Shown here: one piece after another, positions 24,161-35,489 of the stretch | Layout of the letters: every line of letters begins with the position of its first letter | How positions within the stretch are numbered: the stretch's first letter is position 1 | Origin: Lytechinus pictus | Taxonomy: Eukaryota; Echinodermata; Echinoidea; Temnopleuroida; Toxopneustidae | DNA length: 64,000 nt | Direction of reading: 5' to 3' | NCBI RefSeq assembly: GCF_037042905.1 | Contig: NC_087259.1 | Location: forward strand, 18,765,501 to 18,829,500 | Program-made: the position numbers and the translations under genes | Notes under the pieces: model-generated | Told to the model about the DNA's origin: nothing | Databases searched by the model: none | Seen by the model: the letters and a program-made list of their open reading frames with translations, nothing else

Positions 24161-24523
24161 CTATACTATTCTTTTAAAATATTTGAATGACAATATACGC
24201 ATGCGTTCCCAGGCTTGGCACTGAATATGTAACCGATTATGAAACTCAATAATAATCTTGTTTTGACTGGTAAACCAATTTGGGGTTGATCGAGGAAGAC
24301 CGTCTGGTTCAGATTCTTTGCATAAAAGAAGACCCTGAACCTTTACCACTGCATCCAATATGATATAAACGCCTTGATGGTCATAACTCCGTAGCGTTGG
24401 TGATCGCATTGTTCGGGTGCTCGTGGCCGTCTCATTGTTTGTCCGATTTTTCTTAGGCTTTCGTTGGTCTGTTTCTTTGATTTTTCTGATTTCACTCGGG
24501 CTATTTTGTTCTAAGGGTTTCAT
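24161..24523 (-). CDS. Unidentified 120-aa ORF inside the foldback element
   Basis: An ATG-to-stop ORF, GC-richer than its neighbours, with a basic, polar N-terminal third (KPKKNRTNN) and a more ordinary C-terminal part (SYDHQGVYIILDAVVKVQ). It lies in the unique middle of the element. I recognise no domain. It could be a captured gene fragment, a relic of a transposase-associated gene, or chance. Confidence 0.25.
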   Translation of the reverse strand: MKPLEQNSPSEIRKIKETDQRKPKKNRTNNETATSTRTMRSPTLRSYDHQGVYIILDAVVKVQGLLLCKESEPDGLPRSTPNWFTSQNKIIIEFHNRLHIQCQAWERMRILSFKYFKRIV

Positions 24524-24599
24524 TCTCCTCTAATACTTATCATATGAAGCATCATTGTGAAAGGTTGGGGTGGTGTTATCAGATTATCTTGCCGTAATT

Positions 24600-24839
24600 A
24601 CTTAACTAGTTCGAACTGAATTTCATTTTTTTAATGTCATAATATAATTATTTACAGTATTTTTTTAATCATATTTTAGTAGCTAAGTTTAAATATTTAT
24701 ATGTATTTTGCATCATGATATTATTGTAACTTTATATGTTTTTTTTATCCCTGTTAAATCAGGACATTGATGTAAAACAGCAATGTAGCTGATCTTTTTA
24801 TCCTGAATAAATATTTTCTAATAAATAAATAAATAAATA
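24600..24839 (+). mobile_element. 3' end of a non-LTR retrotransposon
   Basis: The sequence ends 'gctgatctttttatcctga' followed by 'ataaatattttc' and an (AATA)n tail at 24820-24841, a style typical of CR1/L2-like LINE 3' ends. It is truncated on the 5' side. It is nested in the foldback element. Confidence 0.45.
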
Positions 24840-25364
24840 AAACTCTTGTAAGCGGAAGTGCTGTTGGGTATTTTGTACACCATAAGCAGCACCCTCTTGG
24901 TAATTAGCTAGGTATGCTAAAATGTAGAGATTTGATACAAATCTCTGTTTTTTTTTCCAAACAGATGAAAAAACATTGTTTATTATCTAATTGTTACTTT
25001 TTTTGTTGTAATTCTTTTTCTGACCTAAAAGAACTTCATTTAGTTTAAATAATTTTTGGTGTCATTTTCCCGGCTTAACCAAATCCCCTTTCATTTTGGA
25101 GTGAACATTTTCTCGGCTTTTTAACAAACCAGCACCCCATTTTCACTAACTTTTCAAAAGTAAGTGGTGCTCACTCAAGCGGAAATATTTTTCGACAGTT
25201 ATATCGTTATTTGCTTATAAGTGGATCTGTACCAATGTTAAAATGTGGAAAAATCTTCAGGATTTTACATGCGGGGGCTTTTTGACAATTCATTGCGTGG
25301 AGGTTTAAGACTGGCCATATTTTACCTAGAGCTGTAATTTGTACCTCTCCCGTTATAACCCCTG

Positions 25365-26379
25365 CCATTTTACCTCTGCCATTTTTACCTCTGCCATTTT
25401 TACTTCTGCCATTATTACCTCTGCCATTTTCACCTCTGCCATTTTTACTTCTGCCATTTTTACCTCTGCCATTTTTACTTCTGCCATTTTTACTTCTGCC
25501 ATTTTTACCTCTGCCATTATTACCTCTGCCATTTTTACCTCTGCCATTTTTACTTCTGCCATTTTTACTTCTGCCATTATTACCTCTGCCATTTTTACCT
25601 TTGCCATTTTTACTTCTGCCATTTTTACCTCTGCCATTTTTACTTCTGCCATTTTTACTTCTGCCATTTTTACGTCTGTCATTATTACCTCTGCCATTTT
25701 TACCTCTGCCATTTTTACTTCTGCCATTTTTACCTCTGCCATTTTCACCTCTGCCATTTTTACCTATGCCATTTTTACTTCTGCCATTTTTACCTCTGCC
25801 ATTTTCACCTCTGCCATTTTTACCTATGCCATTTTCACCTCTGCCATTTTTACTTCTGCCATTTTTACCTCTGCCATTTTTACTTCTGCCATTTTTACTT
25901 CTGCCATTTTTACCTCTGCCATTATTACCTCTGCCATTTTTACCTCTGCCATTTTTACTTCTGCCATTTTTACTTCTGCCATTATTACCTCTGCCATTTT
26001 TACCTTTGCCATTTTTACTTCTGCCATTTTTACCTCTGCCATTTTTACTTCTGCCATTTTTACTTCTGCCATTTTTACGTCTGTCATTATTACCTCTGCC
26101 GTTTTTACCTCTGCCATTTTTACTTCTGCCATTTTTACCTCTGCCATTTTCACCTCTGCCATTTTTACCTATGCCATTTTTACTTCTGCCATTTTTACCT
26201 CTGCCATTTTCACCTCTGCCATTTTTACCTATGCCATTTTTACTTCTGCCATTTTTACCTCTGCCATTTTTACTTCTGCCATTTTTACCTCTGCCATTTT
26301 TACTTCTGCCATTTTTACTTCTGCCATTTTTACCTCTGCCATTTTCACCTCTGCCATTTTTACTTCTGCCATTTTTACC
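25365..26379 (-). repeat. Right-arm 15-bp minisatellite, about 68 copies
   Basis: Tandem ATTTTTACYTCTGCC units (on the plus strand), with variants carrying 'attattacc', 'ttttcacc', 'acctatgcc', 'acctttgcc' and 'acgtctgtc'. Variant patterns recur with a 405-bp offset (27 units), showing an internal block duplication. Because 15 is a multiple of 3 and the unit has no stop in several frames, long ORFs exist on both strands, but they are not genes. Confidence 0.95.
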
Positions 26380-26394
26380 TGGCACCCACTGTTC

Positions 26395-27660
26395 ATGGTA
26401 TATAAGGAATTATTTAATCATTATTTAAACATTGGTTGAATGCATGTTCAAGAAAAATATGGGCATTCAAATAAATGCTCAATTCACAGAGTGAAATCTG
26501 CAAATAAGTTATTAACCTTTAGCGGATTAAATTCAATAACGTGTGAGCTATGTTGGGAAATTATGGTGCCCATCGTATCTTTCATGATATTAGACATAAA
26601 AGAGCAAGATTATTACTTTCAGCCGGAAATCAACTGGCTCATTGCATGCTCAGCATTATTGTTAAATCAAGATTCTTTTGAAGAAAAATATTGGCACCTC
26701 AATAGATTTTTATCTCGCTTATGATTAGGTTAAAAATAGGGTTTGCAGGGAAAGATTTCATCACTTAAGTGTTATTCTTAGGAAATTAATCATTCCATTC
26801 TTCATGATTGTGGAGACATTGATATTGAATAACAAATTCTTTAAGATAAATTTGGGCATTTTACCTTGCATGCTTTTGAGAATATGCAACATTGAAGATG
26901 TTTTTAACCATGTTTGATCCAGCGTATTTCGTGATCAGAACGGAACGAAATACAGATGAAACCTTTACATTCAAAAAAATGAAAGTGATGATAAACAGGC
27001 AGGGTCGAAGATATTTTAAAGGGATTGGCCGAAGTTTATAATTGATTATTTCACGGTCTTAAATTCTCAATTTTTATCCTTGACCATGCTGAAACAAAAT
27101 GGTTTCTAAAACGTGGCAACCATGCTGTTTGTATATTGCAAAAAGGAGGAAGACAAGAAAAGAAAGGTAAATATTATCAGTCTTTGGCAAAGAATGGGAT
27201 GAACGTAATGACGTACGTCACGCATTTCGTGTTAAAACGAATAGACTTACAATAAAACAATTATATTTCATTTGAAATCATAAGGATATTTCCTGTTTTG
27301 CTAATTCTTTGACTTGCTGTTGATGAATGGACCTATTTAGTCTTTATTTATTCCAGTGTATATTTGAAATAAATCGGACATCCATTTCATGTTTTTCTTT
27401 AATTATCTTTTATTAACTTAAAGTATGATATGTGTTAAAATATTTTGTAAAAAATTCGATTTTATGTTATGTTATGTATGGCATTTAATGTTATGTAAGA
27501 AATAAAACCTGAATTTGATTTTAAAACTTGGTCTATCCTGTTTCACAGTGTCAAAAATTAAAGGGCCCACCGACTTTGTAGCGCAATATGACAGCTTGGG
27601 CATAGGAGAGGTCCACAGGGGAGGGGGGCTAGGGCACGGGGAGGGTAGGAGGACGATATT
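26395..27660. other. AT-rich non-coding stretch
   Basis: A 94-codon ORF at 26440-26724 has no recognisable domain. Phrases like 'aagaaaaatatgggcattc', 'aagaaaaatattggcacctc' and 'aagataaatttgggcatttt' recur, suggesting a degenerate tandem repeat between 26440 and 26880. Nothing else was recognised. Confidence 0.4.
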
Positions 27661-27664
27661 AACG

Positions 27665-28146
27665 TCATCATCAGCAAAAGCATCGGCATCAACATTATAT
27701 TATCATTATCACTACACATCAGGCGACATCATTATCATCACTATCGCAAAAATTAAGATCATCAGCATTATTTTATGTTAATGATAGCCATCACTATTAG
27801 CAGCACTGTTATTAGCATCATAATGGTCATCATCAACATCATCACCATCATCTTCACCATTATCACCACCGACATCATCATCATCGTCTTCATCATCATT
27901 TTCATCATCATCATACTCATTATCTTCATCATCATTATCATCATCGTTATCACCTTCATCGTCGTTATCACCTTCATCATCATCACAACCATAACCATCA
28001 TCATAATCTTCATCATCATCTTCATCATCGTCATCATCATCATCATCACCACCGATCATCATCAACATCATCATCACCTTCATCATCATCACCATCATCA
28101 TCATAATCATCACCATTATAACCATCATCACCATTATCACCATGCA
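27665..28146. repeat. (ATC)n/(CATCAT)n imperfect microsatellite
   Basis: About 480 bp of interrupted ATC trinucleotides, ending in 'caccattatcaccatg'. Long ORFs on both strands (Ile/Ser/His-rich or Met/Asp-rich) are products of the repeat. Confidence 0.95.
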
Positions 28147-28254
28147 GAAGCACCATCCTTACGATCACCATCATCTTCATTTATCATTTTTGTCACAGCT
28201 GCTCAGCAATACATGATATATAGATCTATTTCATGAGTATAATAATTTTTAATC

Positions 28255-28385
28255 AACTCGACAGGGGCTGCGGAACGGTTATGGAGGGTCGACCATATGC
28301 AAAAGAAATCACAGTAATGTGGTCATTCCAAGCGGTTTGTACTTGTTTATTGAAAGCCCCCCCCCCCCCCCCGTTCCGCGTCCCT
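28255..28385. mobile_element. Short element related to 5890-6045
   Basis: It carries 'ggggctgcggaacgg' on the left and a poly-C run followed by 'gttccgcgtccc' on the right (complementary ends), with 'gaccatatgcaaaagaaatc' inside as in the 5.9-kb copy. Confidence 0.6.
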
Positions 28386-29024
28386 TTGTCCTTACTCCAA
28401 AAGAAAATGCATACTTAATAAAATGAAAAATCAGGGGTCATTTTTCGTTTATGTTTGTAGATTTTTCGTTTGATTTTTTTTTTGCTTATTGATACGATAG
28501 TTTAGTTAGAATAATATATCGCTGATTACTGATTAATGCTGATTACTAGAAAATACATTACAAAAAAAAAACATCGTGATATAAACTATAAACCTGTTAC
28601 CAGCAAATTATAGAAAAAAATAGACCATCTCTTTTATTCAGATCAGAATTAAAGTTTATTCCATCGGCAATCAATGGAATTAGAAATGAAACACTGCATT
28701 ATAGTGGAATGATACAATACAATAATTTTGAAACCATACACGCATGCAGAAAACCCAGTTTTCTCATCTTTCTGCATTGTACTGTATTTCAGTTTTAATC
28801 AAATTAATCAAATTACAATCACGGCAAAATAATGCTGATTTGAATACCATAACTTGCAAAGATTTTTGTCAATATAAATGATGCCATGTCGTTTCTTGTA
28901 TTGTGGTATTTGCTTCTATATTCAATCATTCTTTATTTATCTTTCCAAAAAGGATATCAGATACTATAAACAGCTGCCCTTGCATAGAAGAAATATGTGA
29001 TGAATTCTTCTTCTCAAAGTAGAG

Positions 29025-29165
29025 GTGCCGTGGCCGAGTGGACATGGAATGTCCAGTGTTCGATCCCCGGCCGCGGCACCTATGCCCGCGAGCAAGGCAT
29101 TTAATCTACAATGCTCTTTTATCCTGCTTCCAAATAAATGGAAATGCTATATGCATTATTGGTAA
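29025..29165 (+). mobile_element. tRNA-derived SINE fragment (Leu-like head)
   Basis: 'GGTGCCGTGGCCGAGTGG' matches a tRNA 5' end with an A box (TGGCCGAGTGG). 'TGTTCGATCCC' matches a B box, and 'CGGCACC' can pair with GGTGCCG. The part between the boxes is shortened and the T stem does not pair, so this is not a working tRNA. The tail 'gcgagcaaggcatttaatc' is typical of a SINE body. Confidence 0.6.
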
Positions 29166-29344
29166 CTAGGTGTGCACTTTTTTTTTAAAGAGCCTATATA
29201 CATCCTTTGAATAATAGGAATAATAATAAATTGTTTTTGAGTACTCTATACGCACTCTGATACCTGTTTTTTTTTACAGCAAATATGATAATGTATCAGC
29301 TAGTGGGCCTATAATCAAGGCAACGAAATATAAGAACATATTTT

Positions 29345-29565
29345 ATAGCAGGGGTGGATCCAGGATTTTCCAAAGGGGGGGGGGCACAAATTTCCGAGGA
29401 AAAATTTGACAAGCAAAAAAAAAAAAAACTTTTTTACCAAAAATGAAGGATATTACGTCCCCGAAAAAAAATTAACAAGCAAATAAAAATAAAAATTTTG
29501 CTTCTCAAAGGGGGGGGGGGGGGCATGGGCCGGCTGTAACCCCCCTGGATCCGCCAGTGGCTTAT
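29345..29565. mobile_element. Element with GGATCCAGG ends, copy 2
   Basis: 'ggtggatccaggattttcc' and a poly-G run on the left, 'gacaagcaaaa' inside, a second poly-G run, then 'ccccctggatccgcc' on the right. Same family as 22528-22797. Confidence 0.7.
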
Positions 29566-30022
29566 AGCAATATCGAACAAAGGCACAGTATTTATTAATG
29601 AAATGACAAATATCATTAATTATTTTGATACATAAAATGCTTTAAAAATACAATTAGAATGATGATTGCAAACGAGTCCTGACTATAATCATACATAAAT
29701 ATCAAAGTTATTAAAGCTTTCTCTTCATTCTTTCTTTATCATTATTATTTGGGGGGTCATCAAGTAATTACTGTTTGTTTTGAAGCGATTGTTGATTCGG
29801 AGAATATATGTGGTATGATTTCAAAGTGTTAAAATGTCAGGGGTAAACAACAGATTTAATATGTTAAAATCGAACACGTTCATTGCTGACTCAAACTAGG
29901 ACTTGATCATCAGTCTCAGACCATGCTGACTTGAACCTGGACTTTCCGTTGGACCTGGGTCATCATGGCCATGTTGACTTGAAGCCGGACTTGATCGACC
30001 TCCGACCACCGAAACTACTCGA

Positions 30023-30859
30023 CTACAGGACTGGCTGGGTGGCATAATACAGTTTGCAATCCTTGAACGGTGAAGCGTTTTCATCAGCCCAAGACACGAA
30101 GTCAGATTTCACCGGAAGTAATACCTTGATCAGAGACACCACGTCATCTTCTGCAGAATGTGAGTGAGGTGGTTGCCTCTCGAATGTCCTCTTGAAGATA
30201 TTCGCAAGAGTGTAGGAGATCCGTTGACGTTTGGGACGGGGTGAGCATTCCAAATCAGACAACTTTCTTTTCCATGCAGTAGAACTTTGTTTTGAAATTA
30301 TTTTCTCTGCATTTTCCTTAACTCCCTGTGTCTCCGTCGCAAATCCTGCTCTGAATCCCTTTAAGGTGTCCAAGCAATAAAGTTCTGCAGGGGGGTCTCC
30401 CTTAGTCAGACCTGACAGTTCTGATCTCAGTATCGGAAAGTCGAATCTCATCCCGTTGTGTGCAACCAGGCAAACCGGTTGATCCTGCCGACTCAAGAAT
30501 ATGTTGAGCATGGTGACCACACCTTCATCAAACGGCAACTTCTTGTTGTTATCGAGTTTTTCCTTGTCCAACTTGGTGAGACGAGCAGAATCTGCACTTG
30601 TGTACTTTCCTGGGTCCAAACACAGCGTCAGCTTATCAACGATTCTGGGTAACGAAACCTTGGATAAGTCAAAGGTAGAGTTCTCATGATTTTTGGCAAG
30701 ATTCAATGACGTAAGCACGTCTGGGTCAAGAAGACCAGCACGGTTGATGGCAATCAAACTCAGTTCAATGATTTTGGGGCGATCTGTAGGGTGCAGATGA
30801 CTGGTCTCGAAATCAAGGAATACAAAGCTCTTGATGGTCAACCCTGTTGCACTATCCAT
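30023..30859 (-). CDS. TREX-like 3'-5' DNA exonuclease, copy 2 (278 aa)
   Basis: One uninterrupted coding exon. The ATG at 30859 has the same context as copy 1 (tttgccATGG); the frame upstream has only a TTG start. A polypyrimidine tract and AAG acceptor (30885-30886) sit 25 nt upstream, suggesting a 5'UTR intron as in copy 1. Exo I FLDFET has D16 and E18, Exo II HNGMRFD has D140, and Exo III HSAEDD has H234 and D239. It is very similar to copy 1 in residues 1-175 and in the last 70, but the Exo II-Exo III insert is only about 45 residues, and the basic PKRQRI motif is kept. The C-terminus is a few residues longer (ATQPVL). Similarity to copy 1 ends at 'ctgtattatg' at the 3' side. It lies in opposite orientation to copy 1, about 8 kb away, on the far side of the foldback element. 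Confidence 0.93.
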   Translation of the reverse strand: MDSATGLTIKSFVFLDFETSHLHPTDRPKIIELSLIAINRAGLLDPDVLTSLNLAKNHENSTFDLSKVSLPRIVDKLTLCLDPGKYTSADSARLTKLDKEKLDNNKKLPFDEGVVTMLNIFLSRQDQPVCLVAHNGMRFDFPILRSELSGLTKGDPPAELYCLDTLKGFRAGFATETQGVKENAEKIISKQSSTAWKRKLSDLECSPRPKRQRISYTLANIFKRTFERQPPHSHSAEDDVVSLIKVLLPVKSDFVSWADENASPFKDCKLYYATQPVL

Positions 30860-30939
30860 GGCAAACCAAAGGAGATGAGAAATTCTTGGAAAAAAAAAAG
30901 AATCAACAGCTACTGCGGACAAGATATCTCTCGATCACT

Positions 30940-31010
30940 GAAGAAATTAATGCTTTTTTTTTAACAGAGTACTGACTATAAATATACTCCGCAGTATATA
31001 GGATGCACGC
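30940..31010 (-). promoter_or_regulatory. Candidate core promoter of TREX copy 2
   Basis: On the minus strand, TATATAC is followed 27 nt later by a TCAGTACT initiator-like sequence; a second TATA-like run (TATATTTATA) lies between them. It is placed just upstream of the probable 5'UTR intron. AT-richness makes this a weak call. Confidence 0.3.
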
Positions 31011-31019
31011 TGAGAGGAG

Positions 31020-31530
31020 GTTTGAGGAGCAAATATTGAGGATATGTCGCGGAGGCGGACAATAAAATACCCCCCCCCCTCCCGAGAACAATATAGAATA
31101 CGAAACAATAGGTTATAGGAGGGGGTATATTGACAAAGACCATATGAGAAGACGGTCTGTTTGTACTTTTTCTTTTGTTCACGATTAACTAAACAAAAAT
31201 CAATACTTCAATCGTAACTAGTGTTCGTAGTGTAACGCGTTGATTTGTAGTTTATATACAACTTGGACATGAAACGCTGAAGACTTTTCTGACGTTCGAC
31301 TTGTGTTTCCAATAATCCTAGTTACAATTAAGAAACGTTTAGACCTAAAGTGTATTTGTATACCTAGGTGAAAGGCATTTCGAATTATATTGAACTTGGC
31401 TCATTTTGTCTCAACCAAAAATGATATGGAGGGGGGGGGGGGGTTGGATGTGGCTTATTAATACAGACCGTACATATGGATGTACCCCTATACATGTGGA
31501 CGAATGTGTGAGTGTGTGGGGAAAGCTCAA
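31020..31530. other. Non-coding spacer
   Basis: Poly-C at 31069-31083 and poly-G at 31430-31443. No gene was recognised. Confidence 0.5.
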
Positions 31531-31539
31531 TGACGCATG

Positions 31540-34500
31540 GGATTAATGCGACCGAGAAGCAAGAGGTGAAAGTTTTTGATTTCCCAACCTAAATACTGGA
31601 CATTCTTAGTATTTTTTTTATTATGAACAAGATAGGAATCTAAACAATTAATACGGGCGCGAAGCGCGAGCTGAAAGTTTGTATTTTCCAACCTAAAAAC
31701 TGGACAATCGTAACAGTTTTTCAAATCATGAATAGGATAGGAATTTTACGTGACAATATTAGATTCGAGCGCGAAGTGTGTGCTGAAGATATGTCATTTC
31801 CGGCCTAAAAATTTGTATTATTAGCATAGTTTAAAATCAAAGACATGGTAGCTATCTAACTAAAGTTGAATTAATGTGAGCGCGAAGCGTATCCTATATT
31901 TTGTTTTATTTTCCGACCAAAAAAGTCATCTTCTTTCACCTTATAGCAATAAACAGGATAGTATCTGACTCAACCATATTACTGATGCGAGCGCGAAGCG
32001 CGAAATTATTATTTTTTTATTCAGATCTGAAAACTGGATCTTTCAAGCACTTTTGAAATAAAGAACAAGCAGTTTATCCCATCAAGCAATGCGAGCGCAA
32101 AGTGCGAGCTTTTTTTTAGATTTAAACCTACAAATTATGAAAAGATGGATATCTTCCTTAATAAATAATTTGATTTTATATATTTCGATCTGAAAAGTAA
32201 AAAAAAATGAAGCACGTTTTGAAATAAAGAGATGGCTGTGTATTAATGCAAAGCGAGAGCGAATTTTTGTATTTTTATACTATGACCTGAAAGTTTTCTT
32301 TTTTTCCAATTATTCCCCTCCCCTTCCATCATTTAATTTTCTTTCTCGTCCTATCTTTCTTAATTTTCTCCTCACCTTCCTATTTTGCGCCGCCAATAGG
32401 GGGTTGGCCGCCGCTTCGCCCCCTTGATCTACCTATGATGACCCCTCCCTCGGCAGGAATTTTGTGTAAAAATGGAATATAAAAGTCTCGTTAATAGAGT
32501 ATCTAAAAACAAATTTGGGGGGATTAAACATAATAAAAATTCACTGCGAAGGATTAATCATAACTCATGAAGACTATTCTTTTTACTGAGTACGCGAACT
32601 ATGAAAATATATTCCAAGTAAATTTGGAATAAAGGGATAATAAATTGGTTTAACAAAAGTATGTTTTTACGGGGTATGGAACATTCTCGTCTACCATATA
32701 TACACTAAATTTACTTATAAGTATCCAGGGGCGATTTTCATTTTTCATTTATAATGGCCATCGATGTCATCAATGTCATTACTCTTTGGCTGGCATATAG
32801 GGCTAGATGCGAGTTCGAGAATTTTCGGGCCGGTATGCCTTTTCTTTTCCTATCCAAGTTCTTAACAAAAACTATCTGTTTATATATACTTCGAAATTCG
32901 AGGATACATGTGTATAATTTCGATTTCAAATTATTTATTTTTTCGATAATAAAAGACCACAAATAGTAAGGGGGACATTTGATATTATGTCCCCCCCCCT
33001 TTCCAAAATGGTAGGGGGGACGCGTCCCCCTGTCCCCCCTGGGATTTCCGCCCATGGTTATAACTATTTTACTTTCTCCTTATCATAATCCATTCATCGC
33101 TTTATATGTATGTTTTGTTTTTCCCTTTTGTACAATCGTAATTTTCTGGGGGTTACTAAATTTCTCATAACGACCAGAAAAGCGTAGAATTTTAAGCACT
33201 TTGGGGTTTCAATCTCGTTTAACTTCTCATCAGATAAAGGCCCCAGCATTATGAGCGCGAGTTGTAATGTATTTACTAGACGTTTTAGAATATCCTTCAG
33301 GTATATTATTGAAAACCTCTTGGAAATTATGTAATCCCGGAGGCAATCGCCTAAGATCTCCTCATTAGTGGCGTATATATGATTTATTCAGAAGGGAGCA
33401 CGTGTATGGGCTCGAAATTTTGTAGGGGACACGAAGATAAGTTTGTTGTAGGGATAGTCTTTATACCTGAGACCGAAGTTTAAGAAAATATTATTTTAAA
33501 AACACGCCATCTCACAAGGCCTTAATAAATAACGCGAGCGCGAAGCGCGAGCTGATTTTTTTTTATAATGGTATGGCCTATAATAACCTTTCCAGTTGTC
33601 AGGTTAGAATATCAAAAATATTTAGCTCGCGCTTCGCGCTCACATCAAAAGTTTTCAGGGCAGGGTGCTTACTAAACAATTGATAAAAGCGCGAGCCGAA
33701 AATTGATATTCGACACATGACAACTGGAAACTTTAACTTCCGGCATGTTTTAAAAAATATCAAGCTGTGTATGCGAATCAAGAAATAAGAGCGCAAATCG
33801 CGAGCTCAAATTTTTAGATATATAGTGATATATAATTGCATATTCAGAGCAGTTCTTTATAATCATGAGTGAGATGCGTATGTAACTAAATAATTATTGC
33901 TGATCTGATATGGGACTTGATAATAACAGTTTGCGGTGACTCATGATGATAAAGTGAGCGCGAAACGCGAGCTGAAAAGTTTAATATACTGATCTGAAAA
34001 GCGACCTGTTAATGACGGTTGGCAGTGACTCATGAAAAGGAAACAGTCATAGCTTATCAATTAATAATGCGAGCGTAAAGCGCGAGCAGTATAATAGACT
34101 TTTAGCACTTTTTGTATATTGATGCGAACACGAAGCGCGAGCCTTAACGTTTCATTTTCAAACTAGAAAACTCGATATTCGTAATCATCATGAAGAGGAT
34201 AAGTATCTAACTAAACAATTTTGCGAGAGCGAAATGACAGTTTTTCGCTTTTTATACTGAATTTTTAAGCACCTTTTCTGTAACCATGAATAGAAAAGTA
34301 TTAAACTAAACAATAAATTGATGCGAGCACAATTGATGCGAGCGCAAAGCGTGAGCTGAAAATTTTTGACTTTCCGACTTTTAAACTGGAAATTATTAGC
34401 ACTTTTTGTAACCATGAACAGAAAAGGTATCTAAGTAAAACAATTGATGCAAGCGCGAAGCGCGAGCTGAAAATATTTGATTTTCCAACTTTTAAAATTG

Positions 34501-35290
34501 ATGATTTTAGCACTTTTCGTAACGACGAACAGAATAGGTATCTAACAAAGCAACTGATAAGAGCGCGAAGCGCGAACTGATAAAAAAGTATTTTCCGACT
34601 AGAAAAGTTGACAAGTCCTTTTTGTAACCATGAAGGAAATGGTCATCTGACCAAACGATTAAAAAGGAAGCCTGAAATAATTATTCTTTTTTAAATTGTA
34701 CGACCTGAGAAGCGGACATTCTTAGCAGTTTTGACAGGATTGATATCTATAATTAACAATTTGTGTGAGGCGCGAATGGCGAGCAATTTCTTTTATTTTA
34801 TAGAGACCCCAAAATGGGATATCTGTGCACTTTTTGTAACAATGGAAATTAATTGATGGGTAACTTTACGAAATAAATTATGCGAGACTGCGAGTCAGTG
34901 TAGAGCGAGCCAAATGTTTTATATTCCGATCTGAAAGTTTACATTAATCGTCTTTCTCATAATTAAGAATACACTAACCCTCAAAACAACATGATTAATG
35001 CAAAGCGAAGCGCGAGCAGAATTTATTCATAATGGATTCCTGTTCTAATATTTTTTTTCTCTCTCTCTTCTCTTTATCTTTTCATTTCTATTTTCTTTTT
35101 TCCCTCTTTCTTTTGCACCATTATGGGGGGCTGCGTTGACCCCCTGGATCCGCCTATGTATATACTTTCCTTAAAAAAATTACATTTTAAGGATGTACGT
35201 GGGATCCGGCCATCGATCGAGGGCCTACGTAAATCACTAATCAAATAATGAGAGCGCGTAGCCCGAGCTGAGTTTAACATTGAGCACTTT
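31540..35290. repeat. Degenerate array with GAGCGCGAAGCGCGAGC cores every ~110 bp
   Basis: More than 20 occurrences of GAGCGCGAAGCGCGAGC or close variants. Examples are near 31645, 31770, 31880, 31988, 32090, 33535, 33955, 34070, 34336, 34447, 34560 and 35000. They are separated by AT-rich spacers with shared phrases ('ctgaaa', 'ttttccaac', 'agcactttttgtaaccatgaacag', 'aggtatctaac'). The spacing is about 108-115 bp in the regular parts. At least one unit is inverted ('gctcgcgcttcgcgctcac', about 33623). The core is a direct duplication of AGCGCGA. The segment 32300-33230 is less regular and holds poly-C/G element ends. Confidence 0.8.
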
Positions 35291-35489
35291 TTTGTAATCA
35301 TGAACAGGATACCTATCTCGATCGCTAAAAAGAATGAAAGAAAACTGGAAACGCGATATTTTCAGTTTCATTTAATCCTTTTGGGCAGAAAACTATAACT
35401 AGGCAATTCGAACAATAATTTATTGGGTGACACGGCCGAACATGTATTTGGCGCCCCCTAGGTTTAAGGTCAATTCGGCGTCCTCGTTT

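Larger units (their letters stand above)
23506..26394. mobile_element. Complete TU-like foldback transposon with 8-bp target duplication
   Basis: Direct repeats CACTGTTC at 23506-23513 and 26387-26394 flank the element (23514-26386, 2873 bp). The tips pair loosely: GGCTCGGTGTAAAAATGG on the left, and the right tip in reverse complement is GGTGCCAGGTAAAAATGG. Inside each tip is a tandem 15-bp array in opposite orientation (about 10 units left, about 68 units right). Next comes a unique inverted segment of about 90 bp (23660-23752 against 25266-25360, including 'aggtaaaatatggccagtct' and 'gaattgtcaaaaagccccc'). The middle of about 1.5 kb is unique. Long inverted repeats with an outer domain of 15-bp tandem repeats are the described layout of sea urchin TU elements (recalled, not searched). 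The 8-bp duplication is hAT-like. Confidence 0.88.

Noticed and set aside
25365-26379. Regular array that might suggest a CRISPR
   Set aside because: Units are contiguous without unique spacers, and the genome is eukaryotic.
25207-26439. Long ORFs on both strands (up to about 390 codons) with repeats such as NGRGK or TSAIF
   Set aside because: They are read-through of a 15-bp tandem array, whose unit length is a multiple of three; three frames are open at once.
27768-28236. Met-, Asp- and Ile-rich ORFs
   Set aside because: They are produced by the ATC microsatellite; no conserved protein.
29026-29085. tRNA-Leu gene
   Set aside because: The region between the A and B boxes is too short and the T stem does not pair.
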